The position numbers and the translations under genes were made by a program. From Bartonella apihabitans (GTDB lineage Bacteria; Pseudomonadota; Alphaproteobacteria; Rhizobiales; Rhizobiaceae): a stretch of DNA of 64,000 nt. The notes beneath the pieces were generated by a model. That model had not been told where the DNA came from and did not search any database. It worked only from the letters and a program-made list of their open reading frames with translations. The stretch spans positions 2,409,001 through 2,473,000 of the forward strand of contig NZ_CP132387.1 in NCBI RefSeq assembly GCF_030758755.1, given 5' to 3'. This document shows, one piece after another, positions 27,748-37,275 of this stretch. Position 1 is the stretch's first letter; each line of letters opens with the position of its first letter.

Positions 27748-28590
27748 TCGTCATGATATTAGAAAATTATTGTTTAAACGAATTATCCGGAAATTGTTCC
27801 CCCTCTTTTTCCGTCATGAAATACGGAACACACAGGGGCAATCGCCTTTATTGCAGAGACTAAGATACAGTTATCTCAAGGATAAATTGTTGAAGGCCAT
27901 TTCCTTCACAGAAGGTAAAATTTTGTTCCGATTATGAGGATCATCCCGTTTGATAGAAAATCGTTCCTTTTATGAAGATTAAATGAAAAGAAGGCTTCTT
28001 CGCTTTATCTTTTAAAATATTTTCCCTCGATTACCAGCAACAAAACCTTAATTGCCATTATGCACATTAAGCCGATTGTTTGTTTTTTTAATCTACAGGA
28101 AGTTTCGAATATCGAATTTCAATATCTTTTATAGGAGTTCGTTTTCCGAAATCATGGATTGAAAGCATATAATAAGGTTTATAGGCTCTATATCAGGGAA
28201 TTTTTATCAAATTGAAACTATGATATAGATCGAAGAAGTGAAATTTTAATAATTTTCCATTCGAAAAAATGATTTCATGATAAGAGTCATAAAAAATAGA
28301 ATATTAATAAAAAATTAATAAGTATAATTTTCTTAAAATAATAAAAAATAAATTTTTGAGCGTTATTGCGTTATACGCGCGTAACGCAATGACAGAACCC
28401 TCTGGTTGATTATCATCTTGAATCCTGTATAACTGATTTTAAGGGTTATGAGCGTTTCAACGTTATTTACTGAAAATTAACGTTGTTACATGGCAAGCTA
28501 TTAACGTTGTCATTCATATGCCGCATGATGTAACCGGTTTTGTTGTTTGCGTATATTTTTGTATTGCTTCATTTCAGGCAGGGAAGACTG
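27748..28590. other. AT-rich intergenic region with a palindrome and AACGTT repeats
   Basis: No gene is recognised in these 843 bases. Close to the carboxypeptidase gene lie a 9-bp inverted repeat ATTGCGTTA/TAACGCAAT (28365-28390) and three AACGTT words (28458, 28479, 28503). The last two are inside identical 11-base words ATTAACGTTGT spaced 24 bp apart. Confidence 0.5.
28365..28390. promoter_or_regulatory. Inverted repeat upstream of the DD-carboxypeptidase gene
   Basis: Perfect 9-bp arms ATTGCGTTA and TAACGCAAT flank an 8-base GC-rich spacer. The position, about 200 bp upstream of the ATG in otherwise AT-rich DNA, suggests a regulator site or a hairpin. The binding protein is unknown. Confidence 0.4.
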
Positions 28591-29958
28591 ATGCGTTTTT
28601 TTAAGGTTTTACGGTTTTCGGTCGCGGTACTTATTGCAGTTGCGAGTGTTCTATTTTTTGCGCTGGCACCGGTGCAAGCCAAGTCCAATGCGGTTGAACT
28701 TCCGGCAATTGTTGTCGATGCGAATACCGGCAATGTCTTGTTTGCAAACCGTGCTGATGAAATACGCCCGCCTGCATCGATCACCAAAGTAATGACGCTT
28801 TATCTCGTTTTTGATGCAATACAGAGCGGTCGTTTGAACTGGAATACCGAAATGCCCGTCTCCCGACATGCAGCCAGCAAACCGAGAATGAAGCTCGGTA
28901 TGCCTGCCGGTTCAAAGCTTTCGGTTCGTGATGCAGTCAATTCCATGATTGTTCTTTCAGCCAATGATGCGGCTGTTGTCGTGGCTGAATATCTTGGCGG
29001 AAGCGAAGAGAATTTCGCCCGTGTTATGACCTTGAAGGCAAGAAGCCTCGGTATGCGCAATACCACTTTCAAAAATCCGAACGGGCTTCCTGCACAGGGG
29101 CATGTTTCGACAGCCCGTGATATTGCTTTGATGTCGATTGCCATGCGTGAACATTTTCCGCAATATTATCATCTCTTTAGCCAACGTGAATTTGTTTACC
29201 ACGGTCAGGTCTATAAAGGCCACAATCGTGTTCTTGACAGGATTGACGGAGCAGACGGGTTGAAAACCGGCTTTACCGGTCTTGCCGGTTTTACCATTAC
29301 CACCACAATTGCCAAGGACGGCAAAAAACTGGTTATCGTTGTTCTTGGTGGAACGTCGGGTCGCCAGCGTGATGACGTCGTTGTCTTGTTAGCCAATGCT
29401 TATATGGATAGTGCCAGCCGCTCGACCAAAAAACGTATTTTTGCCCAATGGAGTGTGGCTCAATCAGCCTGGCGTGGTCAGCCCCAACCGGCAATTGCGC
29501 AATCGGATAAAAGAAACGCGGAAATCGTAACCGCTTCTGTTAATTCACGTAGTAATCGGGCGGTCGAACCTGCAAAGACAGTTACCGAAACACGGTCTAC
29601 CATATCCATTCCGGTCAAAAAAACAGTCAAAATGGAAACCGCTCCGACAACCATGGCTTATGCCGATGAAGGCAAAAAGACTGTTACCGAGATTTTGAAA
29701 AATGAAATACAGGTAAGCTACATTGTACAGGTGGCGGCACTACCGGATAAAGCTTCTGCCGACGGATTTTTGAAAACAATACAAAAGGCTTTGAAAGATT
29801 CGAAAGTCGCTTCGCTCGGACATGTCGAACCAGCCAAAATTGATGGCAAACAAGTCTATCGGGTGCGCTTTGGTTCATTCGGTAGCGAAAGTGAAGCAAA
29901 TGCTGCATGTGGCAAGATAACAGCGCAAGCATATTCCTGTTTTGTTGTCGCAAACTGA
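28591..29958 (+). CDS. D-alanyl-D-alanine carboxypeptidase with C-terminal SPOR domain
   Basis: A 455-residue penicillin-binding protein of the DacA/DacC type that removes the terminal D-Ala of peptidoglycan stem peptides. The signal peptide is residues 1-30. The catalytic motifs are S63-x-x-K66 (PASITK), S123-A-N125 and K225-T-G227. After a Ser/Thr/Lys-rich linker (about 300-370) a SPOR domain, which binds denuded septal peptidoglycan, ends the protein with a CFVV terminus. The ATG at 28591 begins a clean signal peptide; an upstream in-frame start at 28540 is rejected. Confidence 0.92.
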   Translation: MRFFKVLRFSVAVLIAVASVLFFALAPVQAKSNAVELPAIVVDANTGNVLFANRADEIRPPASITKVMTLYLVFDAIQSGRLNWNTEMPVSRHAASKPRMKLGMPAGSKLSVRDAVNSMIVLSANDAAVVVAEYLGGSEENFARVMTLKARSLGMRNTTFKNPNGLPAQGHVSTARDIALMSIAMREHFPQYYHLFSQREFVYHGQVYKGHNRVLDRIDGADGLKTGFTGLAGFTITTTIAKDGKKLVIVVLGGTSGRQRDDVVVLLANAYMDSASRSTKKRIFAQWSVAQSAWRGQPQPAIAQSDKRNAEIVTASVNSRSNRAVEPAKTVTETRSTISIPVKKTVKMETAPTTMAYADEGKKTVTEILKNEIQVSYIVQVAALPDKASADGFLKTIQKALKDSKVASLGHVEPAKIDGKQVYRVRFGSFGSESEANAACGKITAQAYSCFVVAN

Positions 29959-30125
29959 ACACACAAAGCGTCAGTTCGAGTAGAAAACAAAATCGCACTG
30001 CTGTTCGAGTGTGTCCTGCTTCTAACCCGCTATCATGACACCGGTTATTATGGCATTTGCCATTATTGCAGCGGTTTTTCTCAGGTGTAAAACGGGTTTC
30101 AACTCGGCTATCGTGAACACATAAT

Positions 30126-30158
30126 GCCTTGAAACCTTGTGAAGGTTTCGGGCTTTTC
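30126..30158 (+). terminator. Possible terminator of the carboxypeptidase gene
   Basis: GAAACCTT (30131-30138) pairs with AAGGTTTC (30142-30149) across a three-base loop. The helix is extended by GCC/GGC and followed by CTTTTC. It is about 170 bases after the stop codon, so the assignment is moderate. Confidence 0.45.
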
Positions 30159-30320
30159 TATCGCCGATTAAAAACTTGTGACGATTCGAACCAATTGATG
30201 AGATTTGAGACAATCCGACTTTCACTTCAATATTTTATCGGGTTAGATATTTGACTTCTCACCGGCGTATGAAACCGTCGCCAGATTTTTAAGCGGCACA
30301 ATTAGTCGGAATGACCTATA

Positions 30321-30347
30321 AAAAAGGCGGGGAAAGCCCGCCTTTTT
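30321..30347 (-). terminator. Strong terminator after grpE (bidirectional)
   Basis: AAAAAGGCGGG (30321-30331) pairs perfectly with CCCGCCTTTTT (30337-30347) across a five-base loop, with A/T runs on both sides. It can stop transcription from both directions and lies about 70 bases after the grpE stop. Confidence 0.8.
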
Positions 30348-30415
30348 AGAAGTAAAATGTGAATTAGGAGAAATTCTTAACTTCTATTACCGATCCTGAT
30401 TGAACAAAAACCAAT

Positions 30416-31099
30416 TCATTCCGGCTTTTTATCGTTTTGTTGTTCGGTTTTTGCCGTTGCTTCTTTTGGGCCGCCCTTGGAAACACCAACCATTGCCGGT
30501 CGCAATACGCGGTCACCGATAACATATCCGGCCTGAACAACCTGTTGTACGGTATTGTTCGGAACCTCGGTATTCGGAATTTCAAACATTGCCTGATGAA
30601 AATTCGGGTCGAATTTCTGCCCTTCAGGTTCAATTTTTTTGACGCCATTGCGCTCCAGAGCAGCCATCATGGCGCGTTCTGTCATTTCGACGCCTTCTGC
30701 CAAAGCATTTAGCCCTGAATCCTTCTCGCGAGCTTCGGGGATAGCCTGCAAGGCGCGGTTGAGATTATCCGAAACCTGAAGCATATCACGCGCGAAATTG
30801 GCAACAGAATAAGCCCTCGCATCGGCAACATCACGAGCCGTACGGCGGCGTAAATTTTCCATTTCGGCAGCAAGGCGCAGAACCTGGTCTTTCAGCTCGT
30901 CATTTTCGGCTTGCATTGCGGCAACCGGATCAGCACCTTCATCGGCAACCTGATCATCTTCGACTTCGGCTTTTGCTTCTTCCTTACGCTGTTTCAAAAA
31001 ATCATCGGCCGCACGTTTCAATGCATCTCTGTCAGCCGGATTCTTTATGTCGCGGTTATTGATATCACTTTCAGCAGATTGCTTTTTTTCCTCAGACAT
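30416..31099 (-). CDS. grpE: Nucleotide exchange factor GrpE
   Basis: A 227-residue co-chaperone that releases ADP from DnaK. It has an acidic/charged N-terminal region (about 1-65), a long coiled-coil (about 65-125) with [17 protein letters not shown], then the beta-domain with the GrpE signature. The C-terminal [23 protein letters not shown] is diagnostic. In many Rhizobiales grpE directly follows hrcA; here an ABC importer operon and hemC lie between. Confidence 0.94.
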   Translation of the reverse strand: MSEEKKQSAESDINNRDIKNPADRDALKRAADDFLKQRKEEAKAEVEDDQVADEGADPVAAMQAENDELKDQVLRLAAEMENLRRRTARDVADARAYSVANFARDMLQVSDNLNRALQAIPEAREKDSGLNALAEGVEMTERAMMAALERNGVKKIEPEGQKFDPNFHQAMFEIPNTEVPNNTVQQVVQAGYVIGDRVLRPAMVGVSKGGPKEATAKTEQQNDKKPE

Positions 31100-31250
31100 A
31101 GGATTCCTACTTTTCGATAATAGTTGTTAAATTCGATATCGAAATTTTAGCGAGAAAAATCAAGAGGCAAACCGCAAAAGGAACGCTTAAATAGGTTCGC
31201 CTCCCTGCTTTTAACCGATAAATGACAACCGGATGGAAATTTCACCCAAT

Positions 31251-32204
31251 TCAGGCCTTTAGCAGGCTTTCAACCTTTTTTTTATTACTATTGACTGTGC
31301 AGGCCCGAAGCAGTTCGCCAGCGCCCTTATCAAGGAGCCGTTCTGCCAGAACCTTGCCCATTTCTTCAACGCCATAAGTACAAGTTGTCGCGTAATCGAC
31401 AATCTGCTTCAAACCGTCAACGCCTGTTACAGTTGCTTTCATATAAAGCATAGTGTTTTTCCACGTCGAGCAAACGCCGACAGGCAAGTTGCATCCGGCA
31501 TTGAGATATTTCATCAATGACCGTTCTGCATCGGTCTCCGCACGTGATTTTTTGCATTCAATTGCTTTGAGAAGCCGCAAAATATCTCTGTCACCTTGAC
31601 GGCATTCTATACCAAGAGCCCCTTGGGCAACGGCATAAGGGAATATTTGCGGATTGAGACATTCCATGCTGTCTTCAAAAAGGCCAAGCCGCTTCAATCC
31701 TGCAGCCGCAAGAATTGTTGCATCAATGCCGTTTTTATCGACAGCGCGGCGCAATCTTGGTGGTACATTGCCACGAACCGGCACAATTTCGATATCCGGA
31801 AAAAACGACCTGAGCTGGGCGGCACGACGAATGGAACCGGTGCCGATTTTGTGATGATTGCTGCGAATATCGTCAAATTTCAAGCCGCATAGAACATCAC
31901 GCGGGTCCTCGCGTTTTGGCACAGAGGCAAGAACAAGTCCTTCCGGCTGAACAGTCGGTAGATCTTTCAAAGAATGGACAACAACATCGACTTCACGGTT
32001 CAAGAGAGCCTCTTCACCACTTTTGGTGAAAACTCCGACATTACCGATATCCTGAAAACTTGTGTGCTTATCTTTGTCACCTACACAGCCAAGCAAAACA
32101 GTTTCGACTGTTAATGTAGGATCAAGCTCCCGCAACAGCTTAGCCACACTTTCCGCTTGCACGCGCGCTAACGCACTTTTCCGTGTTCCAAGCCTTATCC
32201 GCAT
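31251..32204 (-). CDS. hemC: Hydroxymethylbilane synthase (porphobilinogen deaminase), divergent
   Basis: A 317-residue protein that should polymerise four porphobilinogens to hydroxymethylbilane. It keeps the start GTRKSALA, the catalytic Asp81 in HSLKDLP, the GSIRRAAQLR segment, and the dipyrromethane-cofactor cysteine Cys238 in NAGCNLPVG. It departs from usual alphaproteobacterial HemC in having IGNVGVFT where GGKGLFT is typical, and RGNVPPRLRR for RGNVxTRLRK. No hemD is adjacent, and the usual tsaD neighbour is missing. It may come from another lineage. Located between an ABC importer operon and grpE. Confidence 0.82.
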   Translation of the reverse strand: MRIRLGTRKSALARVQAESVAKLLRELDPTLTVETVLLGCVGDKDKHTSFQDIGNVGVFTKSGEEALLNREVDVVVHSLKDLPTVQPEGLVLASVPKREDPRDVLCGLKFDDIRSNHHKIGTGSIRRAAQLRSFFPDIEIVPVRGNVPPRLRRAVDKNGIDATILAAAGLKRLGLFEDSMECLNPQIFPYAVAQGALGIECRQGDRDILRLLKAIECKKSRAETDAERSLMKYLNAGCNLPVGVCSTWKNTMLYMKATVTGVDGLKQIVDYATTCTYGVEEMGKVLAERLLDKGAGELLRACTVNSNKKKVESLLKA

Positions 32205-32459
32205 AACTCTAAGCCTATTCCATAAATTCCAATAATCAAACTCTACACTCTTTAGAGCGTTTCTAAGAGTATCTAACTCAACTTGCGCATAAAAGAAAGT
32301 TCTCTTCGCTTAAATTGTGTTTCGAGGCGTCATTTTCAAATTTTTAGGCAGTTTTTCCTTAAAATGTCAGGAAAAGAAACAAATGATTCTACGCTTTGCG
32401 TGTCGATTATAACGTTTTTTTGAAGAGATATGTTGCAGGGCGAATGCGAAAATTCCGGA

Positions 32460-33227
32460 TTATCTTTGTCCATCCCAGAAAATGATTCTGTGTTTTGCAA
32501 AACCGACCATCAAATGCATGATAACGCCAATAAATGCCAGAATGACAAGAATGGCGAATTGACCGGCAATATTGAACTGCTCGTTGAATTGCATAAGCAT
32601 TTTGCCCAAACCCTTTTGTGCACCGACAAATTCGGCAACAATTGCGCCAATCAGGGCAAAGATAATGCCAAGGCCGAGACCGGCAAACACAAATGGCAGG
32701 GAAGCCGGTAATTTTACTTTCAGCAAAATCTGTATTTCGTTGGCACCGAATGCCTTGAGCATCTGGATTTCTTCGCGTCCTGCCGATTGTAAACCGGCAA
32801 TCACGTTGATGAGCATCGGGAAAAACGAAATAAGCGCGGCCATAACAATCTTTGATGCAATGCCATAGCCGAACCATTGCAGAAAAATCGGTGCAAGGGC
32901 AACGGTCGGTATCGTCTGGAAAGCAATGATATAGGGCAAAAACGCAAGCTGGAAAACGCGAACCTGCGAAATAGCAACGCCAAGAATTGCCGCAAGCACC
33001 ATGCCGCAAATAAAGCCAAGCAAAACTTCAGCCATGGTAACACCGAGATTATCCCAGAAAAGAGCCGACTTTATCAGCCGGACAAGCTGGTAGAAGATGA
33101 GGCTGGGGGGCGGCAAAAGATAGGCAGGAACCTCCCATAGCCGGACCGATGTTTCCCAGAAACCGACAACGAGAATAAAAACAACAACAACAAGCAATGC
33201 TTGAAGCGTTTTTTCATTTTTAAACAT
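32460..33227 (-). CDS. ABC transporter permease (SsuC/TauC/ThiX type)
   Basis: A 255-residue inner-membrane protein with about six transmembrane helices. It has the permease EAA loop motif (LKAFGANEIQILLKVKLPASLPFVFAG, about residues 160-186), characteristic of the binding-protein-dependent family that includes sulfonate, nitrate and thiamine-precursor importers. It is the third gene of a three-gene operon with the ATPase and binding protein upstream. A long frame on the same strand at 32407-33009 is a shadow of this gene. Confidence 0.9.
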   Translation of the reverse strand: MFKNEKTLQALLVVVVFILVVGFWETSVRLWEVPAYLLPPPSLIFYQLVRLIKSALFWDNLGVTMAEVLLGFICGMVLAAILGVAISQVRVFQLAFLPYIIAFQTIPTVALAPIFLQWFGYGIASKIVMAALISFFPMLINVIAGLQSAGREEIQMLKAFGANEIQILLKVKLPASLPFVFAGLGLGIIFALIGAIVAEFVGAQKGLGKMLMQFNEQFNIAGQFAILVILAFIGVIMHLMVGFAKHRIIFWDGQR

Positions 33228-33292
33228 TGCCAGCCTTTCTGCGGTTTTGCCGATTTCTCAATCACAGGATTTGATGGATATGCAACAGCAGT

Positions 33293-34078
33293 TCAACAAT
33301 TCATACTAAAATTTTCAAAATGCTGTCTTATTTGACCTAAAATTTTTCCGACCTTTTTATCTGTCAATTCCTGAAGCTCGCGCGGACGGGGCAGTTTAAC
33401 ATCGACAATTTCCTCGATATGACCGGGGCGCGGGCTCATCACCACCACTTTGTCGGCAAGAAATACCGCTTCGGGAATGGAATGGGTTACAAAAAGAACG
33501 GTTTTTTTGCTTTCAAGCCAGATATTTTGCAATTCGCCATTTAAAACTTCGCGGGTCATTGCATCAAGCGCCCCGAATGGCTCATCCATAAGCAGAACTT
33601 TCGGGTCACGAATAAGCGCACGGCAAATTCCCGCACGTTGTCGCATTCCGCCTGAAAGCTCGGTCGGCAATTTGTTTTCAAATCCTTTAAGTCCCACCGT
33701 TTCCATGAGCATCAAAGCGCGGTCATGGTACTCTCTTTTGTCAAGATGCATCAATTCGACCGGCAAGAGGATGTTTTGCAGGATTGTACGCCACGGAAGC
33801 AGTGTAGGATCCTGAAAAACAAAGCCCACTTCCGGCGAAGGACGGGTAACGGCAACGCCGTTAAGCATCACATCACCGACAAAATTGTCCACAAGACCGG
33901 CAAGGATTTTGAGTAACGTTGTTTTGCCGCAGCCGGATGGCCCAACAAGTGCAATAAAAGCGCCTTCGGCAATTTCCAGATTGACATTCTTCAACGCATC
34001 AATCGTGCCGTCTTTTTTGCTTATATAGCTTTTGTGCAATCCCTTGATGGTGATAAGCGGCTTTTTGATAGACGGCAT
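33293..34078 (-). CDS. ABC transporter ATP-binding protein (SsuB/TauB type)
   Basis: A 261-residue ATPase with Walker A GPSGCGKTT near residue 45, Q-loop FVFQDPTLLPW, signature LSGGMRQRAGICRAL, Walker B VLLMDEPFGALD and the H-loop THS. The LLPWRT segment after the Q-loop is typical of the nitrate/sulfonate/taurine subfamily. It lies between the substrate-binding-protein and permease genes and energises import by them. The substrate is not determined. Confidence 0.92.
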   Translation of the reverse strand: MPSIKKPLITIKGLHKSYISKKDGTIDALKNVNLEIAEGAFIALVGPSGCGKTTLLKILAGLVDNFVGDVMLNGVAVTRPSPEVGFVFQDPTLLPWRTILQNILLPVELMHLDKREYHDRALMLMETVGLKGFENKLPTELSGGMRQRAGICRALIRDPKVLLMDEPFGALDAMTREVLNGELQNIWLESKKTVLFVTHSIPEAVFLADKVVVMSPRPGHIEEIVDVKLPRPRELQELTDKKVGKILGQIRQHFENFSMNC

Positions 34079-34125
34079 AGACGTTTTCTCAATCCTTCAG
34101 AACGACAGCCTTCGCTTTAAACGGG

Positions 34126-35196
34126 TTAGTCCTTTTTAACAATTGTCTTGATATCGAAATTATAAATTTCCCCCATCAAGGAATTGCTCCAGACATCCTT
34201 TACCTGAAGCAGGCGTTCGGTTGAACCTGTTTGATGAGCAAAAGATAAAACTGCTTGCCAGCGTTCATCAGGAATATCAAGCCATTTTCCCCAACTTGCC
34301 GGATCCGGTTTGTCAGCCGGTGTCGAATCGGCAAGTGCTATGGCCATTGCTTCGGCAGTATTTTTGGCATCCTGTCCGGTCGGATTATCAGAACCGCCCA
34401 GTTCGGGGAATTCCTTAAAAGCCAGTTTCAAGGCGCTATCGGGATAAAGTTTGGTATAGATCATGCCTTTATAGGCAGCGCGTGCAAAAGCTGAAAGTTC
34501 ATGTGGCTTGTCATTGAATATTTTCTGGCTTGTGACCATAGTAACGCTGAAAAGGCGGTTCATTTCTTCCGGTCGTTGCAGAAGATCGAATTCAACGCCG
34601 TTTTGACGCATAACGGTAAAACTATCCGAATAGCTGTCGACTGCGTCGATATCCTTCGCATTGAGCGCGGCTGCCGCGCGCGCACCTGCACCAACGGGGA
34701 CAATCGTAACGTCACTTTCTTTCAAGCCCGCAATTTTCAAATTCGCCCGTAAATCGGCATAAGAAGCCGAAGCGAGGCTGATTACGCCCACCCGTTTTCC
34801 TTTAAGATCGGCAATGGATTTGATAGCAGAGCCTTTCGGGACACCGATAAAATAAGGCCATCTGACCGTTATTCCGGCAAATGCCTTGAGTGGCACACCT
34901 TTATCAACGGCGGCTGCAATATTGGCAGACGACGCATAGGCAATATCAGCCGAACCTGATGCAACAGCCTGAAGAGCTGCTGTGGAGCCATCGGTAAAGA
35001 GCAATGACGGATTGATATTTTCTTCCTGAAAATAGCCGAGTTGTTTGGGAACGGCATAGGTAAATGTTTCTTCCGCCGGTGTTGTTGTACTGCGGGCGAG
35101 CGCCAGAACAAAATGCACAGGTTCGGCAAATCCGGATAGAGTGAAAAATAAAAACGCATTGAGTAGTACAACGGCATGGATGAAAGCGGCTTTCAT
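34126..35196 (-). CDS. ABC transporter substrate-binding protein (NMT1/SsuA-like)
   Basis: A 356-residue periplasmic protein: signal peptide MKAAFIHAVVLLNAFLFFTLSGFAEP, then an NMT1/THI5-like fold. Family segments are GYFQEENINPSLLFTDGSTAALQAVASGSADIAYASSANI and LKGKRVGVISLASASY, with a VDSYSDSF strand lining the pocket. Relatives bind aliphatic sulfonates, nitrate, taurine or thiamine precursors; none of these can be chosen from the sequence. The ATG at 35196 has AAAGGAGAG upstream. First gene of the importer operon. Confidence 0.87.
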   Translation of the reverse strand: MKAAFIHAVVLLNAFLFFTLSGFAEPVHFVLALARSTTTPAEETFTYAVPKQLGYFQEENINPSLLFTDGSTAALQAVASGSADIAYASSANIAAAVDKGVPLKAFAGITVRWPYFIGVPKGSAIKSIADLKGKRVGVISLASASYADLRANLKIAGLKESDVTIVPVGAGARAAAALNAKDIDAVDSYSDSFTVMRQNGVEFDLLQRPEEMNRLFSVTMVTSQKIFNDKPHELSAFARAAYKGMIYTKLYPDSALKLAFKEFPELGGSDNPTGQDAKNTAEAMAIALADSTPADKPDPASWGKWLDIPDERWQAVLSFAHQTGSTERLLQVKDVWSNSLMGEIYNFDIKTIVKKD

Positions 35197-35365
35197 GGGA
35201 TGCTCTCCTTTGTACTTTCCGTAAAACAAATGCAGCCCATAAAACAGATGTGGCTTGCGGAAAGAGCGGACAATGACAGGGCCTATCCGGAAAGTATCCC
35301 ATCTCCAGCCGATAAGTGCAATAGATGGAGAGGTTTTAAGGCATATACCGGCGTTTTATTTACGT

Positions 35366-36438
35366 CTATTTGAGAAGTCGCGAGACAAGTTGGGCAGTAT
35401 AGTCAACCATCGGAACAATACGGGCGTAATTCAAACGGGTCGGCCCGATAACGCCGAGAGCGCCAAGAACATGCTGGTTTGAATCGCAATAAGGCGCAAC
35501 GATGAGCGACGACCCCGATAATGAAAACAGTTTGTTTTCGGAACCGATAAAAATACGCACGCCTGAACCTTCCTCGGCAAGGTCAAGAAGCTGCATCATG
35601 CTTTCACGTGTTTCAAGATCATCGAAAAGATGGCGCAAACGTTCAATATCTTCTGCGGCTTTGACATCTTCCAGAAGGTTGCCGCGCCCGCGTACAATAA
35701 GCTGTGTTTTACGCCCCTGATCTTCGCCCCCCCAAACGGCAAGACCCTGATCGACGAGATGTTGCGACAATTCATCAAGAGCTGCCTTGGTTTCTTCTCT
35801 CTGCCTTGAGATTTCGGCTTTGGCTTCACTTAAAGTACGCCCTTGAATATGGGCGTTCAAAAAATTGGTGGCTTCGCTTAATTGCGACAATGTCACTCCT
35901 TCAGGCAAATTGACAATGCGATTTTCCACATCACCATTTTGCGTTACCAGAACTGCCATGGCGCGTGACGAATCGAGGCGCACAAATTCGATATGTTTGA
36001 GTGTTCCTTCGTTTTTCATCGACAAAACCAGTCCGGCACCGCGTGACAGACCGGATAAGATCTGGCTCGCACCGGTCAGGAATTGTTCGACCGATTGGCT
36101 ATGTCCTGCTTCTTCAACCTGTGTTTCTATGGCTTTGCGTTCATCTTCTGGAAGGTCGCCTACTTCGATAAAAGCATCGACAAAAAACCTCAAACCCGAT
36201 TGTGTCGGCATACGACCGGCAGAAATATGGGGCGAATAGATAAGCCCTAAATGTTCAAGATCGCTCATAATCGTACGGATGGTTGCCGGCGAGAGACTTT
36301 GTGGCAATTGTCGGGACAGATTGGCCGACCCGACAGGTCCCCCTCGTTCAGATAGGTTTCGACAATACGCCTGAATATATCGCGGGATCTTTCGTCGAGA
36401 CTTTTCAATTCATCCGGAATGGCGGCGTGTTTCATCAT
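35366..36438 (-). pseudogene. hrcA: Heat-inducible transcription repressor HrcA, frameshifted
   Basis: HrcA represses chaperone operons by binding CIRCE. The first part, from the ATG at 36438, reads MMKHAAIPDELKSLDERS and contains the start of the winged helix up to TYLNEG. It then loses frame at a CCCCC run (36339-36343; GGGGG coding strand). Restoring one G gives GGPVGSANLSRQLPQSLSP and joins the remaining 313 residues, including TIRTIMSDLEHLGLI. The total would be 357 residues, the family length. Without correction, a start inside the gene would lose half the DNA-binding domain. No CIRCE sequence was seen in the window. A missing base in a G run is a common sequencing error. Confidence 0.9.
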
Positions 36439-36542
36439 ATTCCTTCAATGATAGAATTTCTTTCCTTCTATATAAGTTTTGCCAAAGACGGGTCAAATGG
36501 TCTAAAGATGCTTGAAACAATACTTCTCGGAAAGGAAAATTT

Positions 36543-37262
36543 ATGCGTCCGTCCAATCGTGCCAGCAACGAGATGCGCGCCGTTTCATTTGAACGTCATG
36601 TGAACAAACATGCCGAAGGGTCATGTCTGGTCAAGTTCGGTGATACCCATGTTTTATGTACCGCAAGCCTTGAAGAACGTGTCCCCAACTGGATGCGCAA
36701 TTCCGGCAAAGGGTGGGTTACAGCCGAATATGGCATGTTGCCCCGTTCAACCGGTGAAAGAATGCGCCGCGAGGCTGCTTCCGGCAAACAGGGTGGGCGC
36801 ACCATGGAAATCCAGCGTTTGATCGGCCGTTCATTGCGTGCGGTTGTCGATTTGAAGGCGTTGGGCGAAATGCAGATTACGATTGATTGTGATGTCATTC
36901 AGGCAGACGGCGGAACCCGCACGGCATCAATCACCGGAGCATGGGTTGCCCTTTATGATTGTCTGGGCTTTATGGAAACGCGCCAGATGGTCTTGCGCAA
37001 TAAAGTGCTGAAAGACCATGTTGCAGCAATTTCCTGCGGCATTTATCAGGGAACACCGGTGCTCGATCTCGATTATGCAGAAGATTCCAATGCTGAAACC
37101 GATGCCAATTTTGTGATGACCGGCAAAGGCGGAATTGTTGAAATACAGGGCACAGCAGAAGGCGATCCGTTCAGTGAAGAGCAGTTTTCGACATTGATGT
37201 CTCTGGCTAAAAGCGGCATTCATGATTTGATTGAATTGCAGAAGAAAGTGATAGCTTCCTGA
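36543..37262 (+). CDS. rph: Ribonuclease PH
   Basis: A 239-residue phosphorolytic 3'-5' exoribonuclease that trims tRNA 3' ends. Conserved parts: [12 protein letters not shown] start, [20 protein letters not shown], the phosphate-site [34 protein letters not shown], and [19 protein letters not shown] near residue 115. It is divergent from hrcA with about 100 bp between, and is followed by rdgB and hemW on the same strand. Confidence 0.96.
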   Translation: MRPSNRASNEMRAVSFERHVNKHAEGSCLVKFGDTHVLCTASLEERVPNWMRNSGKGWVTAEYGMLPRSTGERMRREAASGKQGGRTMEIQRLIGRSLRAVVDLKALGEMQITIDCDVIQADGGTRTASITGAWVALYDCLGFMETRQMVLRNKVLKDHVAAISCGIYQGTPVLDLDYAEDSNAETDANFVMTGKGGIVEIQGTAEGDPFSEEQFSTLMSLAKSGIHDLIELQKKVIAS

Positions 37263-37275
37263 AAGGTGATTATCG

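Larger units (their letters stand above)
29959..30415. other. Intergenic region between converging genes, with two terminators
   Basis: No gene is seen in these 457 bases. Two hairpins followed by T runs, one for each converging gene, are listed separately (30126-30158 and 30321-30347). Confidence 0.5.

Noticed and set aside
27675..27863. Open frame overlapping the end of the intron and tRNA
   Set aside because: Covers tRNA exon 2 and has no ribosome site; too small to be an intron endonuclease.
32407..33009. 200-codon open frame overlapping the ABC permease
   Set aside because: Cys/Arg-rich shadow frame of a clear permease gene; no family features and no ribosome site.
35601..35615. CTTTCACGTGTTTC as a second parS
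   Set aside because: Only the CACGTG core and one half-site match; it is hrcA coding sequence.
35366..36307. Shorter HrcA starting inside the gene
   Set aside because: It would lack most of the winged helix; the missing N terminus is plainly encoded upstream in another frame.
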